A stretch of DNA of 46,916 bases from Cladosporium sp. IMV 00045 (taxonomy: Eukaryota > Ascomycota > Dothideomycetes > Cladosporiales > Cladosporiaceae): positions 1 through 46,916 of the forward strand of contig MSJI02000146.1 in the NCBI GenBank assembly GCA_001931905.2, read 5' to 3'. The stretch's first letter is position 1, and every line of letters starts with the position of its first letter. The notes below the pieces were generated by a model. The model was not told where the DNA came from, made no database searches, and saw nothing but the letters and a program-made list of their open reading frames with translations. Below, one piece after another: positions 10,543 to 20,819 of the stretch. The position numbers were made by a program, and so were the translations under genes.

Positions 10543-10788
10543 TTTTCGTCGTATGTGACAACAAACAGTTAACACGTCGCTCGCTGACGTCTGATTGTAT
10601 ACAGAGAGCCCCCTGCCCGAATATTCCCCGCCGTGACATGTGGTCTTATCAGATCCGACAAACCAGCCAATCAGGACAGGCTTCCCCAGCTTTCACTTTC
10701 AAAAAGTCTCGAATCGCCAACTTCTTCCAGTCTTCAGAAGAGAGAAATCTCTCCAAACACAAACCAAAACCTCACTCACAACAAAACC

Positions 10789-11559
10789 ATGGGTCGCGAA
10801 ATCCAGAAGAAGAAAAACCGCTCCGGCGTGCCCAAAATCCGACAAAAGCCCAAGTCCAAAAAGCGCGTGCTCAACAACCCCGTCATCGCCGCCAACTGGG
10901 ACAAATCGCAGACTCTCACGCAAAACTACAAGCGCCTCGGCCTCGCGGCCAAACTGAACAAGCACACTGGCGGCGTGGAGAGGCGGGCGGACGACGTCGA
11001 GCAGCTGGAAGCCGGACGAGCTGGAAGGCCCGGTCGTGGCAGGAACGAGGACCCGCTGAGCATTGCGGGCCACCGTGCAGCGCAGCAGCAGCTCGGTTTG
11101 AGCGAGGCGAAGATCGAGCGTGATCCTGAGACGGGCGCGATTCTGCGCATTATCGATGCTCCCAAATCCAAGCCCAATCCGCTCAACGACCCCTTGAACG
11201 ATCTCGACTCCAGCGACGACGAGGAGCAGCAGCAGCGCGGCTGGGCGCGCACGGGCAACCAGCACGGCAACATCGAGGAAGGCGAATTCGAGGGTTTCGG
11301 CGATGAGGAGGACGAAGAGCGCAAGACGGACGTGGTGCGGGAGCTGGAGGCTCAGGCAAGCCGGCCGGCCAAGAAGTACAAGCGCAAGCAGACGGAGAAC
11401 GAGGTCGCTTTCATCGAGGAGCTGGTGCGGAAGTACGGCGACGACTATGGCAAGATGGCGCGCGACATGAAGATCAATTACATGCAGAGGAGTGAGGGCG
11501 ATCTTAAGAAGAGGATCAAGAAGTGGAGAGAGGCTGGTGGGAGCATTGAGGGAGAGTGA
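10789..11559 (+). CDS. nop16: Ribosome biogenesis protein Nop16, copy 1
   Basis: A single exon of 256 aa. I chose ATG 10789 because its context (AAAACC-ATGGG) is strong and the family begins MGREIQKKKNRSG. Upstream in-frame Met codons are not conserved in frame context. The N-terminus is highly basic (KIRQKPKSKKRVLNNPVI, then ANWDKSQTLTQNYKRLGL). There is a central acidic stretch (DLDSSDDEEQQQ, then EEGEFEGFGDEEDEE). The C-terminus carries the typical YGDDYGKMARDMKINYMQ motif. Nop16 is a nucleolar factor of 60S pre-ribosome assembly. It is transcribed divergently from the ZIP gene, with 246 nt between start codons. The copy-2 protein is identical over all 256 residues despite about 30 silent DNA differences. 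Confidence 0.95.
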   Translation: MGREIQKKKNRSGVPKIRQKPKSKKRVLNNPVIAANWDKSQTLTQNYKRLGLAAKLNKHTGGVERRADDVEQLEAGRAGRPGRGRNEDPLSIAGHRAAQQQLGLSEAKIERDPETGAILRIIDAPKSKPNPLNDPLNDLDSSDDEEQQQRGWARTGNQHGNIEEGEFEGFGDEEDEERKTDVVRELEAQASRPAKKYKRKQTENEVAFIEELVRKYGDDYGKMARDMKINYMQRSEGDLKKRIKKWREAGGSIEGE

Positions 11560-12077
11560 AAATGTTGAGGGGAGGGCATTGTTTTATGCCAATTCTGTAT
11601 TCTTAAGGGCAATCATTAGGGCGGAAGATTTGAGTGCTACGGATAGCAGTAGCCTGCAGCCGACATTGGACTGTCTGGCCCAAATTGGGAGGGCCATCAA
11701 GGTCGTCGACCTCCGCTCCAGGCCAGACGCCACGCAGTGCCGTCGCCAAAAGCAATGATACGGCTGCACTGTCCTCGAATTCCCGGCCATGTTACACGAT
11801 AGACAGGGTGCACGGCCTAGGCGAACCAGGAGTCTTTGGGATCATATGCATACATAGAATCGGGTCTTGTTCAAATAGAAAGGTCGCCTCCAGCGGCGGA
11901 AAGGCAAGTCGAAGTTAACATCTCACACCAAAAAACCGCGATCAACCCAGCGCCGGCGCTTCTCATACCCTTTTCATCATCAGTAGTAAACGCAGTCAGT
12001 CTTCCCATCCCAGCAAAAGCCAACCGAAAGAATCCCCCCAAAACGCCTTGCCATATCAACTTTCAAACACCCACCCC
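11560..12077. other. Convergent 3' region between nop16 and gamma-tubulin, copy 1
   Basis: No gene is seen. This is the 3' UTR and terminator space of two converging genes. Its counterpart at 21591-22098 is similar with many indels. Confidence 0.6.
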
Positions 12078-13486
12078 TCACCGTCCCGTAACACCATCCG
12101 TCCTCCCATCCGCGCCGCCCTCAACATCATCCCCACCACTCAAATAGCTCGCCTTCTCCGCCTCCTCATACTCCCCGATCAAATCCATGACAACCTCTCT
12201 CGCGCTGTCGAACTCGCCCAGACCGTCGCGGAAAGGCTCCTCGCGCTTGTACTGCTCGAGGAAAGCGTTGCGCTTGCGCAGCCGGTCGTACTGGTTCACG
12301 ATGCGCTTGAAGAGCGTGTTGATGCCCGTGTGGTTCGCGAGCATGAGGCCCGACACGCGGGGCGGCGGGCGCGAGCTGTACGGTGGTTGCAGGAAGGGTG
12401 AGGTGCGCGTTAGGGCGACTTGGATGCTGGCGGGGCCCCAGGGGATGAAGGTGGCGAGTTGGCGTTCGCGGATGCGGAGGAGGGATTTGTGAACCTGGTG
12501 GTGGAGAGTCAGTGTTGTGCTGAGGATGTATATAGTATATGCGAAGAGGGATACGTACGTCCGTGGGTTCTGCTTCGCCCATGATGATGTTCAAGATGGA
12601 GATGTAGCAGCTATTTTTGCTTGGGCTGGCGGAGACCATGCGGTTCTTCGGTTGCAGCAGGCGGCGCATGACGTCCAGGACGGTGGTTTTGCGAACCATG
12701 CGCGCAGCTTCGACATTGTCGCCTGTGAACGGGGTATAACTCGTTTGCAAGAAATGGCATTTTGGCGTTGGGATTAGACTTGCGACAATGCCGACAAGAT
12801 CGTTGTGCATGTAGCCAGGGTATCTCAGGGTGGTTGTGCTCGCGCACATGACTGTACTGACAAGCTGGTTGGTTTGTTGGAAGGAAGGCTCCTGGACGTG
12901 AAGAGTGTCGGCGGCGATGCGGGAAAGGGCTCCATTGTCCAGAACGACGACGGAATCTGCGTTTTGTGTGAGACGCTTGAGAGCGAGGAGTGAGTTGTAA
13001 GGTTGGACCACAACGTCGCCAGCATTCTGCGTGTCGGGGAACACGGAGTATGTCTGGATCAGCTTCTTGGGGAATCGGTCGTTCATCCTCTCCAGCAAGA
13101 AAGATCCAAGACCCGAACCCGTACCACCAGCAATCGAATGAAGCAGCATGAAACCCTACGACTTTGTCAGCATTTCCCCCTTGAGCGAATCTTCCACACA
13201 TCAGTCACCCACCTCTAGACTATCACTACCATCCGCCTCCCTATCAATCATATCCAACACCTCATCCTGCACCGTCTCGCCCATAGCATAACCCGCCGCC
13301 CAATTGTTTCCCGCGCCCGCCCCCTCCTTGTGCACGTAGAAATTCTCTGGGTTGTATATGTTGCCGTAGGGGCCGTTCACGATGCCATTGATGACCCTGG
13401 GCTCGAGGTCGAGCATGATCGCGCGCGGGACGTAGCGCGTGTCGTCGGACTGGTAGAAGAAGACATCTTTGCGGTCGCCGCCGGCG
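12078..13486 (-). CDS. tubG: Gamma-tubulin, copy 1, 5' part lost in the assembly gap
   Basis: Three exon segments on the minus strand: 13486-13213 (start missing), 13155-12559 and 12494-12078. Introns are 13212-13156 (GTGGGT...GTAG) and 12558-12495 (GTACGT...CCAG). Visible parts are the N-domain segment [20 protein letters not shown], the tubulin GTP loop GGTGSGLGS and the C-terminal helix region ([19 protein letters not shown]). The segments that can be compared, including all of exons 4 and 5, are identical in protein to copy 2. The first exons and part of exon 3 (about 105 residues including the GQCGNS loop) fall in or beyond the N gap and do not reappear after it. It is either a truncated duplicate or a complete gene cut by the assembly. 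Gamma-tubulin nucleates microtubules at spindle pole bodies. Confidence 0.9.
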
Positions 13487-13506
13487 NNNNNNNNNNNNNN
13501 NNNNNN
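13487..13506. other. Assembly gap (20 N)
   Basis: Twenty Ns. They are followed directly by 13 Gs (13507-13519), a pattern common at low-quality contig ends. Sequence to the left is gamma-tubulin exon 3. Sequence to the right is not its continuation but F-box gene leader. The true gap size is unknown. Confidence 0.99.
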
Positions 13507-13519
13507 GGGGGGGGGGGGG

Positions 13520-14380
13520 TTTTTCTGACATACTTTATTGCAGAATCAAGAGGTTTCCATACCTTACTCTGAAGGGCTCCCACAAAGTGATGTCTGAAAT
13601 GGGTGGGAATATGTGTCAAGCCGCTGCTGTCTGACCGCTCAAACGCGCCACCGGGAGCTTACATTCACTTCACTGCAGCGCTTCTGCCTGCTGCACAGGC
13701 TAACTCGCAGCGCTGTCACCAGCTTGACTTTTACAAACTCCCGGCTACAACAACATTGGCCACCAAACTCGACACTTCACCGTCATCCTATCCTTCCTTA
13801 CACCCACCACTATCATTTTGCATCTTGACATCTCGGCTTCACCGACAAACCAACCAAGGGCAGTACGTTTGTAAGAGCATACTTTCCCTAACACTCGCTC
13901 GAAGATTTGCAGAGACTTACAGTCTACGGTTCTCCTGCCTCGAGCCTTGTAGCATCAACTCGAAAGCTCACCATTACCGCTGAACACATTCTGCTTTCTC
14001 CCTGTGAAAGGCTATCTCATTCACATTAGTCGCACTGAGCTCTGAACTCGGAGTGCGATTTATCATCTCGAACCTCGCGGCGTCAACTCGAAAGCTTACC
14101 TCGATCGCTAGGCACTCGGCCTCTGAGTACTTTGCGCTCTGCTAGTGAAAGCTTGCCTTCCACGGTGTTCGATTGAAACACCCACAATCTGCGATTCTGC
14201 CAGCTCGAACCTCGCAGCGTCAACTCGAAAACCCACCACTACCGCCGACAACATCAACATTTCAGTGGTCAGCTCCACTCAGTCTTGAACGCTATCTCAC
14301 AGCTTCTCTCGACAGACTCGTCCGCCAATCCCAACTACTCTTCCAGGCGATCGCCCACCAGCCACAAGAATACAGCACAA
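13520..14380. other. Leader/promoter of the intact F-box gene, with repeats
   Basis: No gene is supported. The left part aligns weakly with 3970-4200. The right part holds three imperfect copies of a unit of about 130 nt (annotated separately). Confidence 0.6.
13939..14253. repeat. Three imperfect tandem units of about 130 nt
   Basis: A core resembling CTCGAACCTCGCRGCGTCAA followed by CTCGAAA starts at 13939, 14067 and 14204, spaced 128 and 137 nt apart. Flanking parts also recur (CTGTGAAAGGCT at about 14003 and CTAGTGAAAGCTTGCC at about 14141). I do not see the array in the matching leader of the pseudogene copy (4000-4295). Confidence 0.75.
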
Positions 14381-15298
14381 ATGGCATCAAGCGGCGAAGA
14401 TCACCTCACCACGCTCCTGCCGGAGTTGCTCACTCAGATCGTCAAAACACTCCCAGTCCGTGAGATTTGTCGCCTCCGCGCGCAGAACCACAGGCTGCGT
14501 GACTTCATCGACGTCAACCAACAAGCTTTGGTCAAGGACGCGGTCGACTTCCACAGAGCTCGTTTGCGGCGCGAGTGCGATGCGCTCGTTTCTGTCCCGG
14601 GCGAAATCGACTGGCTTGATGCTGTTTTGGCGTACACACGCGTCTTTGGGCCACGTCATGACGCGCCGAGAGGCGCCCAGTTCCCAATGATCGACAAGGA
14701 TGTGTACACAGCAAAAGATTCCGGGGCATTGATACCAGTGTTAAAAACGGACCCGATTCTCCATACTCAGCTGATGAGAACGGCATATGGGGTAGCCTTT
14801 GGCTTTGAGCAACTGGCATCGCCCAGCCCTCAGCACTCCTCAAGCGAAGTCGGCTCCGCCAGTGTCGCGGCCGACGCTCTCGAGTCGACTTTAGAGCGCG
14901 CCACGAAAAATATCACTCGATTCCTCAAAGACAAAGATGGTGTCGAGCCTTCCGCTGAGGATATCGCTATCGTCAAAGAAAAGCTCAAAAGCTTCGCACC
15001 TCACCGTCACACGGGGCCTGGGCCGTATAGCGACGAGCCTCGTTACCCGGTCACCGCTAAGCTTGGCTTCCAAGCGACATTATTCGGGAAGATCCGGATG
15101 CCAGCTTGCTGCGAGCCACAGCATGCCAGCATCATGCAGCATCAGCTTGGTCTCCCTAAGTTGGAGGATGATGGAGGAGTTGCCTATTGCGCCATGAGTC
15201 GCTTCGCTGTCGATTTGGTCGACGAATTGAGCCAGGAACCGGCGCCCACACTGAAGCTGAAGCTGGCTGCTATTATCGCTGAGCTCTATATTTGGTGA
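14381..15298 (+). CDS. F-box-like protein, intact paralog
   Basis: A single exon of 305 aa from ATG 14381 (CACAAATGG context). An in-frame upstream Met at 14285 would add 32 low-complexity residues and is less likely. Residues about 11-45 form an F-box-like motif (LLPELLTQIVKTLPVREICR, then NHRLRDFIDVNQ), the usual Skp1-binding element of SCF ubiquitin ligase receptors. The rest has no recognisable repeat class. Later blocks are a helical region near 175-215 and a C-terminal block YCAMSRFAVDLVDEL ending AELYIW. The substrate is unknown. The counterpart at 4296-5311 is broken. Fungal genomes often carry expanded, fast-evolving F-box families, and this looks like a member. Confidence 0.75.
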   Translation: MASSGEDHLTTLLPELLTQIVKTLPVREICRLRAQNHRLRDFIDVNQQALVKDAVDFHRARLRRECDALVSVPGEIDWLDAVLAYTRVFGPRHDAPRGAQFPMIDKDVYTAKDSGALIPVLKTDPILHTQLMRTAYGVAFGFEQLASPSPQHSSSEVGSASVAADALESTLERATKNITRFLKDKDGVEPSAEDIAIVKEKLKSFAPHRHTGPGPYSDEPRYPVTAKLGFQATLFGKIRMPACCEPQHASIMQHQLGLPKLEDDGGVAYCAMSRFAVDLVDELSQEPAPTLKLKLAAIIAELYIW

Positions 15299-15734
15299 TT
15301 GCCCTTCGTGAGACCGGATGTATGACCGAACAAAAGGACTACGGTGTGATGGAATTGAAGGTTACTCGTTATGATCTCTAGGCAGCTGGTAGCGGGCATG
15401 CCTTGGGAATTCGACCAGCTAGGCTTGCGAACGGTTTTGAAGCTCTCTCGTGGTCTATTGCTCCTGGCCCACATTTTACTGTCGACGGTGTAGAGCGACG
15501 GGCGATTGGCATTGTATCATGTCCTTTCTCGGGTCTTGAACGAGGCGAAATCGAACATTCGACGTCATTGCCAATAGATTTTTGGTACACTGCAAGGAAA
15601 TTCAGCTTTTGGCGGAGAGATGAGGGAGATGGTGCCGAAGGCACCATGATCGAGGCATACCGCTTATGTAGCATGGAAAGGCTTGATAGATCAAGCTTGG
15701 ATTGGGAATGTACATAGTGCTTTGAAAACTCAAG
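15299..15734. other. Diverged spacer downstream of the F-box gene
   Basis: This is the counterpart of 5312-5728. A short frame at 15403-15717 shares pieces of translated similarity with the copy-1 spacer, but reading frame and ends are not preserved. No intact gene is supported. Confidence 0.4.
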
Positions 15735-16199
15735 CAAAGCAAACAAGCAGCCAGGTAGATATCGTGCTGCTAATACTTGTGTACTTTGACCTTACCGCTA
15801 TAAATGACATTCCCACGCTTCCGAATCCCGTTCGTAGAACATCGCTGTCACCAAGATGACAATTCAAACAAGTACCACAAACATAAGCGCGATCACCACG
15901 CATCAGCACGATGCGAATCCGCGATCCCACATGCAAGCTACAGCCCTAAGCGCCGAAGGAACGCGGGCTCCCTCCGTTTGCTTAGGAATCACGCAATCGG
16001 GTCATCCGCGCGAGTGCGAAAGGCTAAAGGTACATGTACCTAACAACATCCCCTGCTAGGTGATGACTATATATTCAACTCAAATCACGCCTTCATCTTT
16101 GGGAATGTTAAACGCCCCTCTGCTCGCCATTCCGAGCTACACTGTCAAGACGACCTTTCTCATCAACGCCAAAAGCTAATTTATGACACGACACCAATC
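15735..16199 (+). promoter_or_regulatory. Promoter and leader of the 45-codon micro-gene, copy 2
   Basis: Conserved counterpart of 5729-6185. TATATAT at 16068-16074 lies 126 nt upstream of ATG 16200. The leader itself is diverged with indels, while the block upstream of the TATA-like site is well conserved. Confidence 0.55.
16028..16041. promoter_or_regulatory. 14-nt palindrome AGGTACATGTACCT, copy 2
   Basis: Identical to 6016-6029 in copy 1 and at nearly the same distance from the TATA-like site. Confidence 0.5.
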
Positions 16200-16337
16200 A
16201 TGCCTTTAGTCGACAGTATCGTCTCGATGTGGTCTTTCTGTCCAACTGGTGGACAGGTCCAGTTACCTCCTGCGGCTGCGAGTTCGGGCGGTGGTTCTGG
16301 GAAGGAGGCTACGAAACCGGTACCGAAGACTGGCTGA
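16200..16337 (+). CDS. Unannotated 45-aa microprotein, copy 2
   Basis: ATG 16200 to TGA 16335-16337. The peptide is identical to that of 6186-6323, with only silent third-position differences between the two ORFs. Here the frame upstream of the ATG is interrupted, so the 45-codon ORF is the shared unit. The start context is CAATC-ATG with A at -4 and T at -2, slightly weaker than in copy 1. Function unknown. Confidence 0.65.
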   Translation: MPLVDSIVSMWSFCPTGGQVQLPPAAASSGGGSGKEATKPVPKTG

Positions 16338-17378
16338 GTCCATGAACTCTGGGGATTTATTGCAGACTTGGAATACGTGATCGAGGACGTGCTGTCACGA
16401 CACGCTGCTCGACCGTATAAGACCTCTTTGATAGACCACGACATCGACGGCGCCGATAGATTTTACGGGTTCAGATGACGCCAAAGTCGATCGATCCCTA
16501 CAACACCAGAAGCTCCGCCACTGCTCGACGCGCCGGTTTTGAGTGCCAAGTCGACATTATGCTTGAGAGACACCGGCGTTATCCTTTGTATGACCTACCT
16601 AAACGCGGTCAAGCCCGGCACTTCTTCGACCCAGCTGCCCTCCTTCCCGGCCAAGGAATCCCAGAAAGCTGTTCAGATCGGGCATGAAGCAGTCGGAGGT
16701 CTGGGCATGCGTATGGACAGGAGGCGAGCGAAGGATATGGGTTGGTCCGAGGACTTGATCGAGGCATTACGAATGATGGAGGGCGTATTGTTAATGTAAA
16801 GTGGTTGCCCGAGGCAGGCCTCGGTACCTGGCCTTCTGCATCACCAAAGCTAGTCTATTACAATGAAGAAATGCGCATGATGTCTCCCATGGGCGGATAT
16901 CAAACAAGGATCCAACATGAAGCGTAACCCAAGCGTGCGACGATGCGATTTATGTAATGCTGTAGGCGCAATGTCTACTCACATCTAGATAGGAATATGT
17001 AAATGGCCCTGCATTCGCATTGAACATGTGTATACATGCATACTCGAAACCATGCAATGCAGCGGCGGCGTCGTCAGTAGTTGGGTTTGACTCACGTGAC
17101 ATCAGTATTCGACCTCACTTCACCTCACTTCACATCGCTCTAGCCCTCACTGCGCTGGGAGATTGATGCACATGCAATAGTATCATTGACTTACCGTCAC
17201 ATGTTGTAGGGACAAGTATGATGACCAACGAAGGAAGAAACATGTGAAAATGGCCACCTCGCGGCGTGGCCAAGCGCTCTTCTTTCGTTAAATCAATCAA
17301 CGTGCATTCCGTACCTTCCCCAATTGACCAACCCAGCCGACTCCCACGCCTGACCTCCAACTCACTCATCCTCGGTCA
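16338..17378. other. Spacer with decayed coding remnant, and promoter of the 17379 gene
   Basis: Bases 16475-16800 contain overlapping frames (one with RGQARHFFDPAALLPG, another with PSFPAKESQKAVQIGHEAVG) that together match one protein-like stretch of copy 1 split over frames, suggesting a decayed exon. The segment from about 17100 is conserved with 7090 onward and probably is the promoter of the next gene. Confidence 0.5.
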
Positions 17379-19115
17379 ATGCAGAACTCCAAACCAAATA
17401 AAAAGCCACCAACAACAACCATGGCGGGCATGAACCCAGAGCTCGCCATGTACCCACCAACCCCCTTCGCGATCGCCTCGCCCTTCTCCCAATCCTTTGG
17501 GCCCTCAACCTCGGCAGCCAACCGCCCAAACCACAAGAAGACCAGAGCCGCGAGCTTCAGCTTCCGACCGCGCAAGCCGTCGCAGCACTCACCTGAGCTC
17601 CGCAAGTCATCCCTTGAGCGACCTATTGCGGCAACGCCACTCACAGGACAGTCTGAGATACCGCCAAACTATGCCGCGGCCACGCAAGCGTCCTCGATGT
17701 CGTCGCCGGCGATGAACCCACCTCCTCTGGCGACTCCGGCTGTCTCGCCACCTTCCCTCATCAAAAGCGCAACCACCCTTCGCCACAAGCCGAGCTTCAG
17801 TCTCTTCGGACACCCTGCGCACGACACGCCTTCCGTGCCAAAGGCGAAGCGCAACAGGCTGGTGCGCAGGAAGTACTCCGAGCCGGCGTTTGACATCGTG
17901 ACCCCAAGCAGGCCGCAGGCAAAAGAATCCACTGCAGATGAGCAAATTCAGCACGAAGCGCAGATGGCGGGAGAAGCGCCCTCGACTACTCACGAGCTGG
18001 AAGACACTTCCGCCACAGCAATCGCCACTTCCCCTAAGCCTGAGCAGCTCGACGCAGTCCAAGAAAGCCCTGCAGACAAAGACTTCAGCATGGCCCTCTC
18101 AAACCCCGAAAAGGAAGACAGCGACAACAGCCCAATCACCAACAACACTCCACCCCCGAAACGCTGGAGCCGCGCCCCTCTCCTCCCCGAACTCGACTTC
18201 GGCCTCACGCCCACCGCCTCCCAACCCCTCCTATTCAACCCAACCACGCACCAAACCCCACCTGAAGCAAAAATCAACCTCTCCACCCTCCCCCTCCCCG
18301 CCGGCAAAACCCTACCTAACCTCGCATCCACCTCTACCTCCCCCGCCAACAAACCAACCTACCGCTGCGACGTGCACGCCTCCGACAGCGCCTCGCAACT
18401 CGCCATCGAGCACGCGTGCCAAACCCTCGTGCGATCCGCCGGCGGCACCATTCTCGACTCGTACTTCTACCCGGGCGGATTTCTGTACGCGCTCCCGCCG
18501 GGGATTCGCGAGCCGATTGGGACGGGCGAGATCGCGCTGCCGGCGCCGGGGGCGAGGATTACGGTGGAGAATTGTGTGCGTTTCGGGGAGCCGAGGTTCG
18601 ATGGGTTGAGGATGCATCCTGTCGGTGTTGGTGGTGGTGGGATGGCGGGGGAGGGGTTGAGGAGAAGGAGTGCCGGGTTGGTGGGGAAGTTGAGCAAGAG
18701 GAGGAAGATGGAGAATTTGAGGGTGCAGGAGTGGGTAAAGCAGAGTGCGGAGGGAGTGAAAGGGGAGTTGGTGGGGAAGGAAGGTGAGGAAGTGGCGGCG
18801 GGTGAGAGGGAGGGGACAGACGAGACAGCCCACGGTGCTGGTGCTGGCATTGGGAAGAAGCAGTCGCTGAAGAGCATTCCGGAGAATGGCGGTATTAGCC
18901 TCTCTTCCATCAAGAGCTTTGGCAGACTTCGATGCCACGGCAGTGAGGAGGCTGACCTCGGATCAAGCAAGCCTGCCCTGGCTACGCCGAGGAGCACGCA
19001 GAGCTTTCAGGGAGGAAACGAGAAGCGTTTTGCGATCGTGGCAGCTTCCTCCGTCAGCGACGAGGAAAGCGGCGCTGAAGAATGGGAGAGTGTGCAGAGC
19101 GAATTGTATGACTGA
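17379..19115 (+). CDS. Conserved fungal protein of unknown function, copy 2
   Basis: A single exon of 578 aa, paralog of 7359-9083. The core (YRCDVHASDSASQLAIEHAC, then ILDSYFYPGGFLYALPPGIR) and the C-terminal 80 residues are nearly unchanged. The low-complexity linkers differ by substitutions and small in-frame indels, for example around residues 310-325 and 435-470. An alternative start at 17421 has the stronger context. No domain is recognised. Confidence 0.85.
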   Translation: MQNSKPNKKPPTTTMAGMNPELAMYPPTPFAIASPFSQSFGPSTSAANRPNHKKTRAASFSFRPRKPSQHSPELRKSSLERPIAATPLTGQSEIPPNYAAATQASSMSSPAMNPPPLATPAVSPPSLIKSATTLRHKPSFSLFGHPAHDTPSVPKAKRNRLVRRKYSEPAFDIVTPSRPQAKESTADEQIQHEAQMAGEAPSTTHELEDTSATAIATSPKPEQLDAVQESPADKDFSMALSNPEKEDSDNSPITNNTPPPKRWSRAPLLPELDFGLTPTASQPLLFNPTTHQTPPEAKINLSTLPLPAGKTLPNLASTSTSPANKPTYRCDVHASDSASQLAIEHACQTLVRSAGGTILDSYFYPGGFLYALPPGIREPIGTGEIALPAPGARITVENCVRFGEPRFDGLRMHPVGVGGGGMAGEGLRRRSAGLVGKLSKRRKMENLRVQEWVKQSAEGVKGELVGKEGEEVAAGEREGTDETAHGAGAGIGKKQSLKSIPENGGISLSSIKSFGRLRCHGSEEADLGSSKPALATPRSTQSFQGGNEKRFAIVAASSVSDEESGAEEWESVQSELYD

Positions 19116-19204
19116 GAATGGACAGAAAAAGGGCGAAAGAAGGATGGAAGTTGGTCTATTGGTTTGATTGAAGGATCTCTATGGGGCTTGAAGTGAGCAT
19201 TGCA

Positions 19205-20574
19205 TCACTCCCAGCTAATTCTGTTCGGTTGGTTAGCACACTCTTAGTAAACCTGAAATTGAAACAAGATGTTTGAAACTTACCCCAGCATGATACTCGC
19301 TCCCACGGCCATAGCCAGAAACTGTGTCGCGATACCCTTGAGCTCCTTAAGCTTGTTCGGGCCAGTCTCCAACATCTCGGGAATGACACCGACAGTGCCG
19401 ACGTAGAGGAAAGTGCCGGCCGTGAAAGGCAGGAGGAGATCACCCCACTGCAAACTCGTGCCCAGAAGACCCTGGTTACCGAGACCTTTGGCCAGCTCGA
19501 CGGATGCACTGTTACCTCCGAACTCCTGGACGGCAACGCCAATGGCGGTGCCCAGGACGGCTCCCATGGCGGTGACGAACTGAAGACCCATGGCAAGCTT
19601 CTTGCTCATACCGCCTTGGATTAGAAGAGCGAAATCGCCGACCTCATGGGGGATCTCGTGACAGAAGACGGCGAGAGTAGTCGTAGCGCCGATGGTTGGA
19701 GAGGCGTAGAAGGAGGAGCTGAGAGCGAGACCATCGGTGATGTTGTGGGTGAAATCCGCTACGATGTTGAGGCATGCGGAGAGCTTGATCTCCTTCTTAG
19801 GCGGCTCGTTGCTGGAAATGAGTGGTGGAGCATTTTTGGTCTCATTGGCCTTGCGGTTGCGAAGTCCAGCATCGATATCTTCGACGGCGGTCGCTTTGGC
19901 CTTGGCATCGCCGAGATGACCATTGGTAGGCTCAGAAGAGTGGCTGTGGTCGTGGGAGTGTCCTTCGCCGCCCGTAGCGATCCTCAATCCCTTATCCATC
20001 GCGACGAAAGTGACGAATCCAACCATGATGGCCACGCCGAGCAGAAGGTTCTTGTTCGGCTCGACAAGTCGCACCCGCACCTCTCCTTCCGGAACCTCGC
20101 CCAGGAAGATCTCAGGCAGCAAATGGAACAGTGTGTCACCAAGCAATCCGCCCACGGCGAATGCAACCATGACGTTCAAGCTGCTCGGGTCGACATTGGT
20201 GGGTACAAGGGCGAGGAGGAAGTTCGGAGGACCAGAGATGTACGCCGTTGCGACGAAGGAGTTGATCGCTGGGGAGGTGAAGGGGAAGAGCATCTTGAAT
20301 GTCTGTTGGAGCATAGACGAGTGTTCTTCGCCTTCCGAGGCATGGTGGGCGGTCAATCCCTCTACGACAGGACAAGACTGGGCGCGTTGGTTAGTAGAGC
20401 TCATGCAATGTAGGATATCAATCTACTCACCTGCAATCTATCCTCGATCTCTTGCGTGCTGAGCGAGCCGACATCGTACTTGACCGCAGATTTCAGCGTC
20501 TCTTGTGCAAAAGCCGAGCAGATCAATACAGCAACCAGAGCTAGCAAAGCCAGCTTCATACTCTTGACACCCAT
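19205..20574 (-). CDS. yke4: ZIP zinc transporter, Yke4/KE4 (SLC39A7) type, copy 2
   Basis: Exons on the minus strand: 20574-20431, 20377-19284 and 19220-19205, giving 417 aa. Intron 1 is 20430-20378 (GTGAGT...CCCAG) and intron 2 is 19283-19221 (GTAAGT...CAG), the same positions as in copy 1, including the 16-nt last exon. It has the HNITDG and HEIPHEVGD motifs and a His-rich loop EGHSHDHSHSSEP. Differences from copy 1 lie in the signal peptide (Gly/Ser at 5, Thr/Ala at 9, Leu/Phe near 22), in the loop, in VTSS/LISS and in one Tyr/Cys before TM4 (KLSAYLN versus KLSACLN). It appears fully functional. Confidence 0.93.
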
Positions 20575-20819
20575 TGTTAGTCGTATATCTTGGTTGTGAC
20601 AACACACAGTTAACACGTCGCTCGCTGACGTCTGATTGTGTATAAGAACCCCCTGCCCGCCGTGACATGTGGTCTTATCAGATCCGAGTCATCAGCCAAT
20701 CAAGACAGGCTACCCCAGCTTTCACTTTCAAAAAGTCTCGAATCGCCAACTTCTTCCAGTCTTCAGACGAGAGAAATCTCTCCAAATACAAACCACAACC
20801 CAACTCACAACCAAAAACC

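Larger units (their letters stand above)
3970..13486. repeat. Duplicated block, copy 1 (about 10 kb, direct)
   Basis: It carries in order an F-box pseudogene, a micro-gene, a remnant, an unknown protein, a ZIP transporter, nop16 and gamma-tubulin. Each has a counterpart in the same order and orientation about 10.0 kb downstream (7359 and 17379, 9252 and 19284, 10789 and 20820, 12078 and 22099). The right end is truncated at the N gap at the position matching 23503. Confidence 0.95.

Noticed and set aside
12611..13201. A second minus-strand frame of 196 codons over gamma-tubulin
   Set aside because: Shadow frame of gamma-tubulin exon 4, whose protein is fully conserved.
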